NCBI RefSeq assembly: GCF_005222205.1
Contig: NZ_CP032345.1
Span: forward strand, 2,419,501 to 2,483,500
Length of the DNA stretch: 64,000 bases
From: Azospirillum brasilense
GTDB taxonomy: Bacteria; Pseudomonadota; Alphaproteobacteria; Azospirillales; Azospirillaceae
Direction of reading: 5' to 3'
A program made the position numbers and the translations under genes. Position 1 is the first letter of the stretch. Each line of letters begins with the position of its first letter. The notes beneath the pieces were generated by a model. The model was not told where the DNA came from and ran no database searches. It saw only the letters and a program-made list of their open reading frames with translations. Positions 36,914-45,823 of the stretch are shown here, piece by piece.

Positions 36914-37981
36914 ATGCAGACGGTCGTCGGGCTGATGAGCGGCACCTCCATGGACGGGATCGACGCGGCGCTGGTCCGCACCGACGGCGAACGCCGGGTG
37001 GAGCCGCTGGCCTTCGTGACCATCCCGTACGAGGACGGCTTCCGCGCCGACCTGCGCTCCTGCCTTGGCGGCAAGGGGCCGGTGGAGGCGGTCGAGCGCG
37101 CCCTGACCGACGCCCACGCCGACGCCGTGCGCCGCCTGCTGGCGGAGGCCGGGACGGAGGCCGCCGCGGTGGATCTGATCGGCTTCCACGGCCAGACGAT
37201 CTTCCACGACCCGGCGCAGCGCCGCACTTGGCAGATCGGCGACGGCGCGCGGCTGGCGCGGGCGACCGGCATCGCGGTGGTCAACGACTTCCGCACGGCG
37301 GACGTGGCGGCGGGCGGGCAGGGCGCCCCGCTGGTGCCGCTGTTCCACCGCGCGCTGGCCGACGCCCTGCCGCGGCCTCTGGCCGTGCTGAACATCGGCG
37401 GCGTCGCCAACGTCACCTGGATCGGCGAGGGCGCGGACGACGTGATCGCCTGCGACACCGGGCCTGGCAACGCGCTGGTGGACGATTGGGTGCTGTCCGG
37501 CCAGGGCGCCCGCTACGATTCCGGCGGGGCGCTGGCGGGGCGTGGCGTGGTGGACAAGGGTGCTTTGGCGGCGCTGCTGGCCCATCCCTATTTCGACCAG
37601 CCGGCGCCGAAGTCGCTGGACCGCGACGCCTTCGATCCGGCGCCCGTCCGCGGGCTGTCGGTGGAGGATGGCGCGGCGACCCTGACCGCCTTCACCGCCG
37701 CGTCGGTCGCCCGCATCGTCCCGCATCTGCCGGAGGCGCCGCGGCGCTGGCTGGTCTGCGGCGGCGGGCGGCACAACGCGACGCTGATGGGGATGCTGGC
37801 CGACCGGCTGGGCGTGCCGGTCGATCCGGTGGAGGCGGTGGGCTGGAACGGCGACGCGCTGGAGGCCGAGGCCTTCGCCTATCTGGCGGTGCGCAGCCGC
37901 CAGGGCCTGCCGCTCAGCCTGCCGTCCACCACCGGTGTCCCGCAGCCGATGAGCGGCGGGCGCTTTCACCCGGTGGGGTGA
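36914..37981 (+). CDS. anmK: Anhydro-N-acetylmuramic acid kinase
   Basis: 355 residues from the ATG at 36914; a TTG at 36902 is an alternative because AAGGA is very close to the ATG. The family motifs [49 protein letters not shown] and [14 protein letters not shown] are all present. It phosphorylates and opens anhydroMurNAc from turned-over peptidoglycan to give MurNAc-6-P, with MepA (at 9873) and the lytic transglycosylase (21115) being other cell-wall turnover enzymes in the window. Divergent from tyrS. Confidence 0.95.
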   Translation: MQTVVGLMSGTSMDGIDAALVRTDGERRVEPLAFVTIPYEDGFRADLRSCLGGKGPVEAVERALTDAHADAVRRLLAEAGTEAAAVDLIGFHGQTIFHDPAQRRTWQIGDGARLARATGIAVVNDFRTADVAAGGQGAPLVPLFHRALADALPRPLAVLNIGGVANVTWIGEGADDVIACDTGPGNALVDDWVLSGQGARYDSGGALAGRGVVDKGALAALLAHPYFDQPAPKSLDRDAFDPAPVRGLSVEDGAATLTAFTAASVARIVPHLPEAPRRWLVCGGGRHNATLMGMLADRLGVPVDPVEAVGWNGDALEAEAFAYLAVRSRQGLPLSLPSTTGVPQPMSGGRFHPVG

Positions 37982-37992
37982 GACCGAGGCGG

Positions 37993-38157
37993 TTACGGAC
38001 GCGTCCGGCTGTTGTCGGTGCAATTGTCGGCGTGCTTGCACCAATTGCCGAAGGTCCTGGCGAGCTGGGCGTTGCTGCAGCCGGACAGCAGGAGCGCCGC
38101 GAAGCCGGCGACGAAGGTGAGGCGAAGGGGCTTCACGACGGCCGCTCCGCCACTCAT
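37993..38157 (-). CDS. Tiny lipoprotein, 54 aa, coupled to the hydrolase gene
   Basis: The ATG at 38157 overlaps the upstream hydrolase stop (ATGA), a classic sign of translational coupling. The signal sequence PLRLTFVAGFAALLLSGC ends in a lipobox (LSGC). The mature part is only about 28 residues (NAQLARTFGNWCKHADNCTD) with two Cys that could form a disulfide. Function unknown. Small genes of this sort are easily missed. Confidence 0.72.
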   Translation of the reverse strand: MSGGAAVVKPLRLTFVAGFAALLLSGCSNAQLARTFGNWCKHADNCTDNSRTRP

Positions 38158-38816
38158 TCCGCCACGGCGGCGACGGGGTTGCCCATTGCGCGGTCTAGAT
38201 AGTCGTCCACCTGCACCGCCAGATCGTCGCTGCGGTTGGCGAAGAAATGGTTGGCGCCGGGAACGACGCGGTGGTCGATGCGGATGTCCTTCTGGTGCGA
38301 CAGCTTGGTGACCAGCTTGTTCACCGCCGCCCCCGGAACCAGCTCGTCCTTGTCGCCGTGGATGATCAGGCCGGAGGAGGGGCAGGGCGCCAGGAAGGAG
38401 AAGTCGAACAGGTTGGCCGGCGGCGAGACGGAGACGAAGCCGTCGATCTCCGGGCGGCGCATCAGAAGCTGCATGCCGATCCAGGCCCCGAAGGACACTC
38501 CGGCGATCCAGCACACCGGGGCGTTCGGGTTGTGGGTCTGCAGCCAGTCCAGCGCCGCCGCCGCGTCGGCCAGTTCGCCCTCGCCCTTGTCGTAGGCGCC
38601 CTGGCTGCGGCCGACCCCCCGGAAATTGAAGCGCAGGGCCGAGTAGCCGCGCTTCGTGAAGGACTGGAACAGGGTGAAGACCACCTTGTTGTTCATGGTC
38701 CCGTTGTGATGCGGGTGTGGATGCAGCAGCAAAGCCACCGGCGCGTTGGGGATCGTGCCGTGTGTGTAGCGCCCTTCCAGCCGTCCGGCCGGACCGTTGA
38801 TCATCACTTCAGGCAT
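38154..38816 (-). CDS. Alpha/beta hydrolase
   Basis: 220 residues from the ATG at 38816 (MPEVMINGPAGRLEGRY). The fold's landmarks are LLLHPHPHHNGTMNNKVV (the oxyanion region), FNFRGVGRSQG, nucleophile elbow WIAGVSFGAWIGMQLL (GVSFG), IIHGDKDELVPGA (Asp) and VPGANHFFANR (His). This family is often annotated as dienelactone-hydrolase-like or YpfH/YqiA-like; substrate not predictable. The gene ends overlapped with the tiny lipoprotein start. Confidence 0.88.
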   Translation of the reverse strand: MPEVMINGPAGRLEGRYTHGTIPNAPVALLLHPHPHHNGTMNNKVVFTLFQSFTKRGYSALRFNFRGVGRSQGAYDKGEGELADAAAALDWLQTHNPNAPVCWIAGVSFGAWIGMQLLMRRPEIDGFVSVSPPANLFDFSFLAPCPSSGLIIHGDKDELVPGAAVNKLVTKLSHQKDIRIDHRVVPGANHFFANRSDDLAVQVDDYLDRAMGNPVAAVAE

Positions 38817-38937
38817 GGGAACGGCGATCCTGACGCGAATATAAGGTGATCCGGACCACCGGCGGAGCGGTGAGCGGACGCCACGGCAAGCGGACGTGGT
38901 TGCCCATGGACAAGCATGGATTTTTCGCACACAATTC

Positions 38938-38966
38938 TTGACCGTTTTGCTTGGTCATCATATATG
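38938..38966 (+). promoter_or_regulatory. Promoter of the cysE-iscR cluster
   Basis: TTGACC, a 17 bp spacer, then TATATG. The region 38880-38970 is AT-rich and about 115 bp upstream of the cysE start. Confidence 0.6.
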
Positions 38967-39081
38967 CGTCGATGCGTCCTTACAGGGCAACCCGCGCGAC
39001 CGGCGAGGCACGGGTCGAGGGCTCTTGCGAAAGATCACCTCTTCCGGCAAGAGGGCGGACTATACCACGGCGGGTGTTCCG

Positions 39082-39855
39082 GTGTTCAAGCATCTTCGCG
39101 AAGAGATCGACGGTATCATGGCCCGCGACCCGGCCGCGCGGTCACGGGCCGAGGTCGCGCTGTGCTATCCGGGCTTCCACGCCATCGTCCTGCACCGGGT
39201 CGCGCGCTATTGCTGGGATCGCCGCTGGCACCTGATGGCCCGTGCCGTCTCGCAGATCGCCCGCGCGCTGACCGGCATCGAAATCCATCCGGGGGCGACC
39301 ATCGGGCGCCGCTTTTTCATCGACCACGGCATGGGCGTCGTCATCGGCGAGACCGCCGAGATTGGTGACGATGTGATGCTTTATCATGGGGTTACGCTGG
39401 GCGGCACCTCGCTGAACCAGGGCAAGCGCCACCCCACGCTGGAAAGCGGCGTGATCGTCGGCGCGGGGGCCAAGGTGCTGGGGGCTATCACCATCGGGCG
39501 CGGCGCCCGCGTCGGCGCCAACGCCGTCGTGGTGGCGGACGTGGCGCCGGGCATCGCCGTCGTCGGCATCCCGGCCAAGGCGGTGGTGACGCGCGACCGC
39601 GTCGAGACGCAGAAGTTCATGCCCTACGGCACGCCCTGCGGCGACATCCCCGATCCGGTGGCGCGCGCGCTGAACGGCCTGCTCGATCAGGTGTCGACCC
39701 TGCGCCGGCGCGTCGAGGAACTGGAATCGGAGCGCGGTGACGCGCATAATTCGTCCGTATACGAAACATCGGGCGTTCCCAACGGGAAAGCCCGGCCCGA
39801 CAATGGGGTGCGCGAGCCGGTGTCCGTCGACGGCGGTCCGGCGGCGTCCTGTTGA
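39082..39855 (+). CDS. cysE: Serine O-acetyltransferase
   Basis: About 257 residues from a GTG at 39082 ([20 protein letters not shown]). The C-terminal left-handed beta-helix shows hexapeptide repeats from [22 protein letters not shown] onward, with the catalytic/acetyl-CoA residues in HGVTLGGTS and [17 protein letters not shown]. It makes O-acetylserine for cysteine synthesis. It is the first gene of a cluster with iscR and iscS and so couples cysteine supply to sulfur mobilisation. The C-terminal tail after about residue 215 is longer and more charged than usual. Confidence 0.94.
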   Translation: MFKHLREEIDGIMARDPAARSRAEVALCYPGFHAIVLHRVARYCWDRRWHLMARAVSQIARALTGIEIHPGATIGRRFFIDHGMGVVIGETAEIGDDVMLYHGVTLGGTSLNQGKRHPTLESGVIVGAGAKVLGAITIGRGARVGANAVVVADVAPGIAVVGIPAKAVVTRDRVETQKFMPYGTPCGDIPDPVARALNGLLDQVSTLRRRVEELESERGDAHNSSVYETSGVPNGKARPDNGVREPVSVDGGPAASC

Positions 39856-39932
39856 ACCAAACACAAACACGAGGCTTGGCGCCGATCCGCTGGACGGTCG
39901 GGCCGGGGTGAAGGAAGGGTAAGGAGGGTAAA

Positions 39933-40415
39933 ATGAGACTCAGCACCAAGGGACGCTATGCCGTCATGGCCATGGTCGATCTTGCTGCCACCAGCCAGGG
40001 GAGCCCCGTCGCCCTTGCCGACATCGCCGACCGGCAGGAGATTTCGCTCTCCTATCTGGAGCAGCTGTTCGCCAAGCTGCGCAAGGGCGGTCTGGTCAAG
40101 AGTGTGCGCGGCCCCGGCGGCGGCTACCTGCTGGCCCATCCGGCGGACGCGACCCGCGTGTCCGACATCATCCTGGCGGTGGACGAGCCGATCCGCACGA
40201 CGCGTTGCGCCAACGGCACGCCGCAGGGTTGCCGCACCAACCGCTCGCGCTGCCTGACCCACGACCTGTGGGAGGAACTGGGCAACCAGATCCACATGTA
40301 TCTCAGCTCGGTCACCGTGGCGGACGTGGTGGAGCGGCGGATCATCGGCACCAGCAGCCTGACCATCCGCGGCCCGCAGCCGGCGGACGAGGGCGCTGCG
40401 GTCGCGGCGGAGTAA
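39933..40415 (+). CDS. iscR: Rrf2-family [2Fe-2S] regulator IscR
   Basis: 160 residues with a near-perfect ribosome site (AAGGAGGGTAAA-ATG). The N-terminal winged helix is MRLSTKGRYAVMAMVDLA to GLVKSVRGPGGGYLL. Ligands Cys92, Cys100 and Cys107 plus His110 match the cluster-binding Cys/His of IscR, with slightly wider Cys spacing (C-X7-C-X6-C). It senses Fe-S status and controls the Fe-S genes. It starts 77 bp after cysE; iscS follows 27 bp later. Confidence 0.95.
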   Translation: MRLSTKGRYAVMAMVDLAATSQGSPVALADIADRQEISLSYLEQLFAKLRKGGLVKSVRGPGGGYLLAHPADATRVSDIILAVDEPIRTTRCANGTPQGCRTNRSRCLTHDLWEELGNQIHMYLSSVTVADVVERRIIGTSSLTIRGPQPADEGAAVAAE

Positions 40416-40442
40416 GGGAGCGCCCTCCGGCCCTTCGTTCCG

Positions 40443-41555
40443 ATGACGCGCGTCTATCTCGACCACAACGCCTCGGCGCCCCTGAAGCCGGCGGTGAAGA
40501 CGGCGATGATCCAGGCCATGGATCTCGCCGGCAACCCGTCGTCGGTGCACGGCTTCGGCCGCACGGTCCGCCGCGCGGTGGAGGAGGCGCGCGCCCAGGT
40601 CGCCGCCCTGGCCGGGGTGCGGCCCGCCCAGGTCTTCTTCACCGGCAGCGGGACGGAAGCCAACAATCTGGCGCTGCGCGGCTTTCCCGGCCGGGCGGTG
40701 GTCACCTCCGCCATCGAGCATGATTCGGTGCTGGAGGCGGTGCCCGGCGCCACCCGCGTCCCGGTCGACCGCGACGGTGTCGCCGACCTCGCCGCGCTCG
40801 ACCGCCTGCTCGCCGACGCAGATGGTCCCGTGCTCGTTTCCCTGATGCTCGCCAACAACGAGACCGGCGTGATCCAGCCGGTGGCCGAGGCGGCGCGGAT
40901 CGCCCGCGCGCACGGCGCGCTCCTCCACTGCGACGCCGTCCAGGCGGCAGGGCGGCTGCCGCTCGACCTCGCGACGCTCGGCGCCGACCTGTTGACCCTG
41001 TCGGCCCACAAGATCGGCGGCCCCGCCGGTGTGGGCGCCCTGATCCTCGCCGACGGGCTGGAGCCGGAGGCGCTGATCCGCGGCGGCGGGCAGGAGAAGC
41101 GCCGCCGCGCCGGCACCGAGAACGTCGTCGGTATCGTCGGCTTCGGCGCCGCCGCCCGCATCGCGCGGGAGGAGCTTCCCGACACCACCCGCCTGACCGC
41201 CCTGCGCGACGCGCTGGAGGCGCTGGCGCTCGCCGCCGTTCCGGCTGCGCGGGTGATGGGGGCCGGCGCGGCGCGGGTCGGCAACACCAGCAACCTGCTG
41301 CTGCCCGGCGTGGCGGGGGAGACGCAGGTGATGGCGCTGGACCTCGCCGGGGTGGCGGTCAGCGCCGGTTCGGCCTGCTCCAGCGGCAAGGTGAAGCCCT
41401 CCCACGTCCTGGCGGCCATGGGCGAGAGCGCGGGTGACGCCGCCTGCGCCATCCGGGTCAGCCTGGGCTGGGACAGCGACGACGCGGCGGTGGAGCGTTT
41501 CGCCGCCGCCTACGCCGCCATGGCGGCAAGGCTGGCGCGTGCCCCTGCGGCGTAA
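40443..41555 (+). CDS. iscS: Cysteine desulfurase (IscS/NifS type)
   Basis: 370 residues. PLP-binding Lys190 lies in LTLSAHKIGGPAGVGAL. The sulfur-carrying Cys312 lies in VSAGSACSSGKVKPSHVL. N-terminal VYLDHNASAPLKPAVK and GTEANNLALRG are typical. It takes sulfur from cysteine for Fe-S clusters and tRNA thiolation; MnmA follows downstream. Its place directly after iscR supports an Isc role. iscU and iscA are absent here. The short length compared with E. coli IscS (404 aa) and the form SACSSG suggest a NifS/group I desulfurase. Confidence 0.93.
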   Translation: MTRVYLDHNASAPLKPAVKTAMIQAMDLAGNPSSVHGFGRTVRRAVEEARAQVAALAGVRPAQVFFTGSGTEANNLALRGFPGRAVVTSAIEHDSVLEAVPGATRVPVDRDGVADLAALDRLLADADGPVLVSLMLANNETGVIQPVAEAARIARAHGALLHCDAVQAAGRLPLDLATLGADLLTLSAHKIGGPAGVGALILADGLEPEALIRGGGQEKRRRAGTENVVGIVGFGAAARIAREELPDTTRLTALRDALEALALAAVPAARVMGAGAARVGNTSNLLLPGVAGETQVMALDLAGVAVSAGSACSSGKVKPSHVLAAMGESAGDAACAIRVSLGWDSDDAAVERFAAAYAAMAARLARAPAA

Positions 41556-41699
41556 TCGCCTCTCCATGACCTCCTCCTCCCGCCGCGGGCCGTGTAAGGT
41601 TGCGCGGCGCCCCGCTTCTGGGTATCACCCGGCCGAAGGGACGGCGGCGACCCGCCGCCCTCACGGCCGACCTGTGCAGCGTTTCAACGGACGGCAAGC

Positions 41700-42365
41700 A
41701 TGACGATATCCGATTCCGGCCCGCCGCGCTTTCCCAAGGGCGAGTCCCCCAAGGGCATCGCCGGGACCATCGACGGCGATCTGGAGCCGTGCTGGCTGTG
41801 CGGCCGGTCGGTCGCCGCGCGCGCGATGTTCTGCCATTCCTGCGGGGCGGTGCAGGCGCCGCGCCCGCTCGACCATTTCACCCGGCTGGGTCTGGAGCGC
41901 CGCTTCGACATCGAGCCGGAGGCGCTGGCCCGCCAGCACGCCGGCTTCTCCCGCGCCATGGACCCGGAGCGCTTCGCGGCGCGCGGCGCGCGGCAGCAGG
42001 CCAACGCCCGCGCCCAGGCCGACGCGCTGGGCGAGGCCCATGAGGCGCTCCGCGATCCGGTGCGCCGCGCCCGCTATCTGCTGGAGTTGCTGAACGCCCC
42101 CGCCGCCGTCCTGTCCGCCGAAGAGGACGAGGAGGTGACCGCGCTCGCCGACCGGCTCGACGGCGCGCCGGACGCCGCCGCGGTGGACCGGCTGGCCCAG
42201 GACATTGGGCAACGGGTGGAAAGTTGCATCAAGTATCTTGCCATTGCCTTCCGCAACGGGCAGACCGACAACGCCGCGCGCATCCTCGCGCGGCTGGAGC
42301 GGTTGGAGGCGCTGGCGGCCGAATCCCGGACGCGGCGTGCCGGCCTTGCCCCGAAGTCACCCTAA
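41700..42365 (+). CDS. hscB: HscB-like co-chaperone with N-terminal zinc ribbon and a lost HPD motif
   Basis: 221 residues. Cys31, Cys34, Cys45 and Cys48 form a zinc ribbon (CWLCGRSVAARAMFCHSC) that precedes the J-like domain, as in eukaryotic mitochondrial HSC20 and unlike E. coli HscB. The J-domain (about 57-125) includes DHFTRLGLERRFDIEPEAL and ALGEAHEALRDPVRRARYLL, but the HPD motif is replaced: the aligned residues are M87-D88-P89-E90-R91-F92, where E. coli HscB has YHPDKF. HPD is essential for stimulating an Hsp70 partner (HscA). No hscA lies nearby. The C-terminal helical half matches the HscB oligomerisation domain. Annotate as HscB-like; J activity is doubtful. Confidence 0.85.
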   Translation: MTISDSGPPRFPKGESPKGIAGTIDGDLEPCWLCGRSVAARAMFCHSCGAVQAPRPLDHFTRLGLERRFDIEPEALARQHAGFSRAMDPERFAARGARQQANARAQADALGEAHEALRDPVRRARYLLELLNAPAAVLSAEEDEEVTALADRLDGAPDAAAVDRLAQDIGQRVESCIKYLAIAFRNGQTDNAARILARLERLEALAAESRTRRAGLAPKSP

Positions 42366-42410
42366 CCATCGCCACCGCACACCGACGCCTTTGTTCAGGA
42401 GAGCACCCCA

Positions 42411-42740
42411 ATGCCCAAGATGACCTTCATCGAGCCGAACGGCACCCGCCACGAGGTGGACGCCCCGCTCGGCCTGTCCGTGCTCGAGGTCGCGCACAAG
42501 CACGGCCTGGACCTGGAAGGCGCCTGCGAGGGCTCGCTCGCCTGCTCGACCTGCCACGTCATCGTGGAGCCGGAGTGGTTCGACGTTCTGAACGAGGCCT
42601 CGGAGGACGAGGAGGACATGCTCGACCTCGCCTTCGGCCTCACCAAGACCTCGCGCCTGGGCTGCCAGATCATCATCAGCGAGGAGCTGGACGGTCTGGC
42701 CGTGCGCCTTCCCGGCGGCACCAACAACGCCATGCGCTGA
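42411..42740 (+). CDS. fdx: [2Fe-2S] ferredoxin (Isc/Fdx type)
   Basis: 109 residues. The adrenodoxin-type cluster motif is [20 protein letters not shown], with the fourth Cys in [10 protein letters not shown]. It donates electrons in Fe-S cluster assembly. It lies between hscB (45 bp) and mnmA. The conserved acidic patch [13 protein letters not shown] supports the Fdx family. Confidence 0.95.
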   Translation: MPKMTFIEPNGTRHEVDAPLGLSVLEVAHKHGLDLEGACEGSLACSTCHVIVEPEWFDVLNEASEDEEDMLDLAFGLTKTSRLGCQIIISEELDGLAVRLPGGTNNAMR

Positions 42741-42876
42741 CCCACCGCCGCGGCGCCCTGGGGCGGCCGCGGTCTGCACCCGCCACCGGGAAACCGGCGC
42801 GCCAGCCCGCTCACGGGCGCGGCGCCCCCGGTTCCCCGGTGGTGAATTTTTTGGGAACCAGCCCATATAGGGCGCC

Positions 42877-44010
42877 ATGATCTCCTACGCCAACTCCCTC
42901 GGCATCGCCAAGCGTCCCCAGGACACCCGCGTGGTCGTCGCCATGTCCGGCGGCGTCGATTCCTCCGTCACCGCCGCCGTTCTGCGGGAGGAGGGCTACG
43001 ACGTGGTCGGCATCACGCTCCAACTCTACGACCACGGCATCGCCCTGCAGAAGCCGGGCGCCTGCTGCGCCGGGCAGGACATCTACGACGCCCGTCAGGT
43101 CGCTGACCGCATCGGCATCCCGCACTATGTGCTGGATTACGAGGGCAAGTTCTCCCAGGACGTGATCGACGACTTCGCCGACACCTATCTGCGCGGCGAG
43201 ACGCCGATCCCCTGCGTGCGCTGCAACCAGCGGGTCAAGTTCCGCGACCTGCTGAACACCGCCCGCGACCTCGGCGCCGACGCGCTGGCAACCGGCCATT
43301 ACGTGCGCCGCGTCCAGGGGGCGGGCGGGGCGGAACTGCACCGCGCCATCGATCCTGGCCGCGACCAGAGCTACTTCCTGTTCGCCACGACGCGCGAGCA
43401 GCTGGAGTTCCTGCGCTTCCCGCTGGGCGGCCTGACCAAGCCGGAGACCCGCGCCCTGGCCGAGCGCCACGGGCTGGAGGTGGCGGCCAAGCCGGACAGC
43501 CAGGACATCTGCTTCGTCCCCAACGGCTCCTACGCCGACGTGGTGGCCAAGCTGCGCCCCGGCTCGGTCGAGCCCGGCGACATCGTCCATGTCGACGGGC
43601 GCGTCCTGGGCCGCCACCGCGGCGTGGTCCATTACACGGTGGGCCAGCGCAAGGGGCTGGGCATCGGCGGCATCCGGGGCGAGGAGGAGCCGCTGTTCGT
43701 GGTGCGGCTGGAGCCCGGCCAGCGCCGCGTCGTCGTCGGCCCGCGCCGCGAGCTGGCGCGCAGCGTGGTGACGATCCGCGAGGTCAATTGGCTCGGCCCC
43801 ACCCTCGCCCCTGGGGAAGGGCTGGAGGTGGAGGTGAAGCTCCGCTCCGCCCAGCCGCCGGCCCCGGCGGTGTGGCGGATGGGTGCGGACGGCACCGCGC
43901 AGGCCGAACTGCACGAGCCGCAATACGGCGTGGCGCCCGGCCAAGCCTGCGTCGTCTATCAGGGCGACCGGGTGCTGGGTGGGGGCTGGATCGCCGGAAC
44001 GGGCGCCTGA
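42877..44010 (+). CDS. mnmA: tRNA 2-thiouridylase MnmA
   Basis: 377 residues. PP-loop motif [18 protein letters not shown], the catalytic Cys in [15 protein letters not shown] and the second Cys in [15 protein letters not shown]. It thiolates U34 of tRNA-Lys, -Glu and -Gln using sulfur relayed from a cysteine desulfurase, so its position after iscS is functionally sensible. The gene ends 131 bp before a tRNA-Met gene. Confidence 0.96.
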   Translation: MISYANSLGIAKRPQDTRVVVAMSGGVDSSVTAAVLREEGYDVVGITLQLYDHGIALQKPGACCAGQDIYDARQVADRIGIPHYVLDYEGKFSQDVIDDFADTYLRGETPIPCVRCNQRVKFRDLLNTARDLGADALATGHYVRRVQGAGGAELHRAIDPGRDQSYFLFATTREQLEFLRFPLGGLTKPETRALAERHGLEVAAKPDSQDICFVPNGSYADVVAKLRPGSVEPGDIVHVDGRVLGRHRGVVHYTVGQRKGLGIGGIRGEEEPLFVVRLEPGQRRVVVGPRRELARSVVTIREVNWLGPTLAPGEGLEVEVKLRSAQPPAPAVWRMGADGTAQAELHEPQYGVAPGQACVVYQGDRVLGGGWIAGTGA

Positions 44011-44041
44011 CGAAAACTTCGCAAAAAGTGAAATTTCAGCG

Positions 44042-44070
44042 TTGACACCCCAGTCCCCCTGGAATACATA
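44042..44070 (+). promoter_or_regulatory. Sigma-70 promoter of the tRNA-Met gene
   Basis: TTGACA, a 17 bp spacer and TACATA. It lies 72 bp upstream of the tRNA 5' end, just after the mnmA stop. Confidence 0.6.
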
Positions 44071-44141
44071 AGCGGCCCCGGCACGAACCGCGGCGGCCAA
44101 CACCGAAACGGACCGCGCCGGGAGATGATGGTAAGCACGAT

Positions 44142-44216
44142 GGCAGCGTAGCTCAGTGGTAGAGCAGGGGAATCATAATCCCTTGGTCGGGGGTTCAAAT
44201 CCCTCCGCTGCTACCA
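44142..44216 (+). tRNA. tRNA-Met (anticodon CAT)
   Basis: 75 nt with encoded CCA. Acceptor GGCAGCG pairs with CGCTGCT (one G-T wobble), D-arm GCTC/GAGC, anticodon arm GGGGA-ATCATAA-TCCCT with CAT preceded by T33, T-arm GGGGG-TTCAAAT-CCCTC. I call it elongator Met; a lysidine-modified tRNA-Ile2 cannot be excluded from the sequence alone, and an initiator seems unlikely because position 1-72 is paired. Confidence 0.9.
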
Positions 44217-44220
44217 TCAA

Positions 44221-44260
44221 GAAAGCCCCCAAACTTCCGCTGCGAAGTTCGGGGGCTTTC
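44221..44260 (+). terminator. Terminator of tRNA-Met
   Basis: GAAAGCCCCC and GGGGGCTTTC are perfect 10-bp outer arms with an inner AACTTC/GAAGTT stem, beginning 5 bp after the tRNA CCA. Confidence 0.88.
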
Positions 44261-44340
44261 GCTTTCAGGACAACGCTTCCCAAGCGGCGCGGCTGGACGC
44301 GCGGAGCCGGTCATAGTAGTTACCGGTGCGGGAGGGGAGC

Positions 44341-45228
44341 ATGCCGACTCCGTTGCCGCCGTTCGATCTCGATCTTCTGCGCACCTTCGTGACCATCGTC
44401 GATTGCGGCGGCTTCACTCGGGCCGCCGAGCGGCTGGGGCGCACCCAATCCACCATCAGCCTCCAGATCAAGCGGCTGGAGGATGGGCTTGGCAAGCGCG
44501 TCTTCGAGCGCAAGGGAAGCGGGCTCGTCCTCACACCCGAGGGTGAAATCCTGTTCGCCTCGGCGCGGCGCCTGCTGCAGATGGCCAACGAGACCTGCGC
44601 CCGTCTCATGGAGCCGGACGTCGGTGGCACGGTGCGTCTGGGGACGCCGGAGGACTTCGCCACGGTGCATCTGCCGGATGTGCTCTGGCGTTTCGCCCGC
44701 GCTCATCCCCAGGTCAATCTGCAGGTCAATTGCGACTTCACCGCCAACCTGCTCGACGGCTTTTCCCGCGGCGAATACGACCTGATCCTGTGCAAGCGCG
44801 AACCGCAGGGGACTTCGGTCGGGACCCGTGTCTGGCGGGAACCCCTGGTCTGGGCGGGGTCCACACGCCTTCTCATCGACGAGGGCGGTCCGATCCCGCT
44901 GGTGCTGGCGCCTTACCCGGACATCTACCGCAAGCGGGCGCTCGACGCCCTGGATGCCGCCGGGTGCCCGTGGCGGATCACCTACACCAGCCCCAGTCTG
45001 GCCGGCGTCCAGGCGGCGGTGCGGGCGGGACTGGGAATCACCATCCTGCCCAAGGAGATGGTCGTGGCCGGATTCCACATTCTCGGCGCCGAGCGCGGCC
45101 TGCCCGATCTGGCGGACACGGAGGTCGCCCTTTACCGCGCGCCGGGAACCCTGCCCAAGGCCGCCGACCTGCTGGCCGAGCACATCGTCCGGTCCCTTGA
45201 AAGCGTCCACGGAAGCATCGCCGGCTGA
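44341..45228 (+). CDS. LysR-family transcriptional regulator
   Basis: 295 residues from the ATG at 44341, which directly follows the strong site GGAGGGGAGC. The N-terminal helix-turn-helix is FDLDLLRTFVTIVDCGGFTR to RTQSTISLQIKRLEDGLG, and a periplasmic-binding-like effector domain follows (RLGTPEDFATVHLPDVLWRF onward). Target unknown. It is not divergent from a gene, being preceded by the tRNA, so the usual LysR neighbour rule does not identify its regulon; sbtA (convergent, 600 bp away) is a possible candidate. Confidence 0.9.
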   Translation: MPTPLPPFDLDLLRTFVTIVDCGGFTRAAERLGRTQSTISLQIKRLEDGLGKRVFERKGSGLVLTPEGEILFASARRLLQMANETCARLMEPDVGGTVRLGTPEDFATVHLPDVLWRFARAHPQVNLQVNCDFTANLLDGFSRGEYDLILCKREPQGTSVGTRVWREPLVWAGSTRLLIDEGGPIPLVLAPYPDIYRKRALDALDAAGCPWRITYTSPSLAGVQAAVRAGLGITILPKEMVVAGFHILGAERGLPDLADTEVALYRAPGTLPKAADLLAEHIVRSLESVHGSIAG

Positions 45229-45427
45229 TCCGTCCCGGGCGCAAGGCCCATCGGAAAATCCAATGGGCCGCATTGAGCGCAGCTGGTTGAGCCGATGGGA
45301 GCCGGTGGCCACATGCCGGCCAAGGCGGCAAGCGCCGCCCTTGGCGCATCGGGGGACGAGTCGGAAGACGACGACGCGACCAGCCCACGGCGCCAAACCG
45401 ACGCACATTGAGCAGGAGATGTTTCCG

Positions 45428-45751
45428 ATGGACGTGCGACTGCCCCGTGCTGGGACCAACCCGCGATACGACACCCTGTACGACAAGCATGTGCTGGCGA
45501 ACTGGATTGCCTTGATCGCCGAGGATCGGGACCTCGACGCCGTCGGGATCGCCTCCCTCGCCGGACTCGAGGTCGGGACGGCGCAAGCCATGCTCGACGG
45601 CGATGTCAGGGAGCTTTCCGTCCAGGTGCTGGATGACGCGCTTCGGGCGGTGGAGGGGCGGCCAAGGTGCGGCACACTGGTCGGCGGGACCGTCGCGGCG
45701 CGTCCGCCGCATGCCGCCGCCAATGAGGTCACCAACGGCATCGCCGTCTGA
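45428..45751 (+). CDS. Unknown small protein, 107 aa
   Basis: The ATG at 45428 is chosen because AGGAG lies nine bases upstream; an ATG at 45419 is too close to it. The middle (DLDAVGIASLAGLEVGTAQA then SVQVLDDALRAVEG) has a helix-turn-helix-like helical spacing, reminiscent of small XRE-type proteins, but I see no certain family. The tail (CGTLVGGTVAARPPHAAANE) is flexible. It lies 199 bp after the LysR gene and ends at the strong terminator at 45758-45799. Confidence 0.5.
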   Translation: MDVRLPRAGTNPRYDTLYDKHVLANWIALIAEDRDLDAVGIASLAGLEVGTAQAMLDGDVRELSVQVLDDALRAVEGRPRCGTLVGGTVAARPPHAAANEVTNGIAV

Positions 45752-45757
45752 CGGGCG

Positions 45758-45799
45758 CGCCGAGGCCCTGGAAAGGGCGGCCTTTCCGGGGCCTCGGCG
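45758..45799. terminator. Bidirectional terminator between the small gene and sbtA
   Basis: CGCCGAGGCCC (11 bp) and GGAAAGG (7 bp) stems pair with CCTTTCC and GGGCCTCGGCG across one mismatch and a GCGG loop. Both convergent genes end into it. Confidence 0.75.
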
Positions 45800-45823
45800 A
45801 TGGCTGGGGATTCGAACCGGGTG

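Noticed and set aside
44142..44216. Initiator tRNA-fMet
   Set aside because: Position 1-72 can pair (G-T) and the anticodon stem lacks the three GC pairs of initiators (it has GGGGA/TCCCT), so I call it elongator Met.
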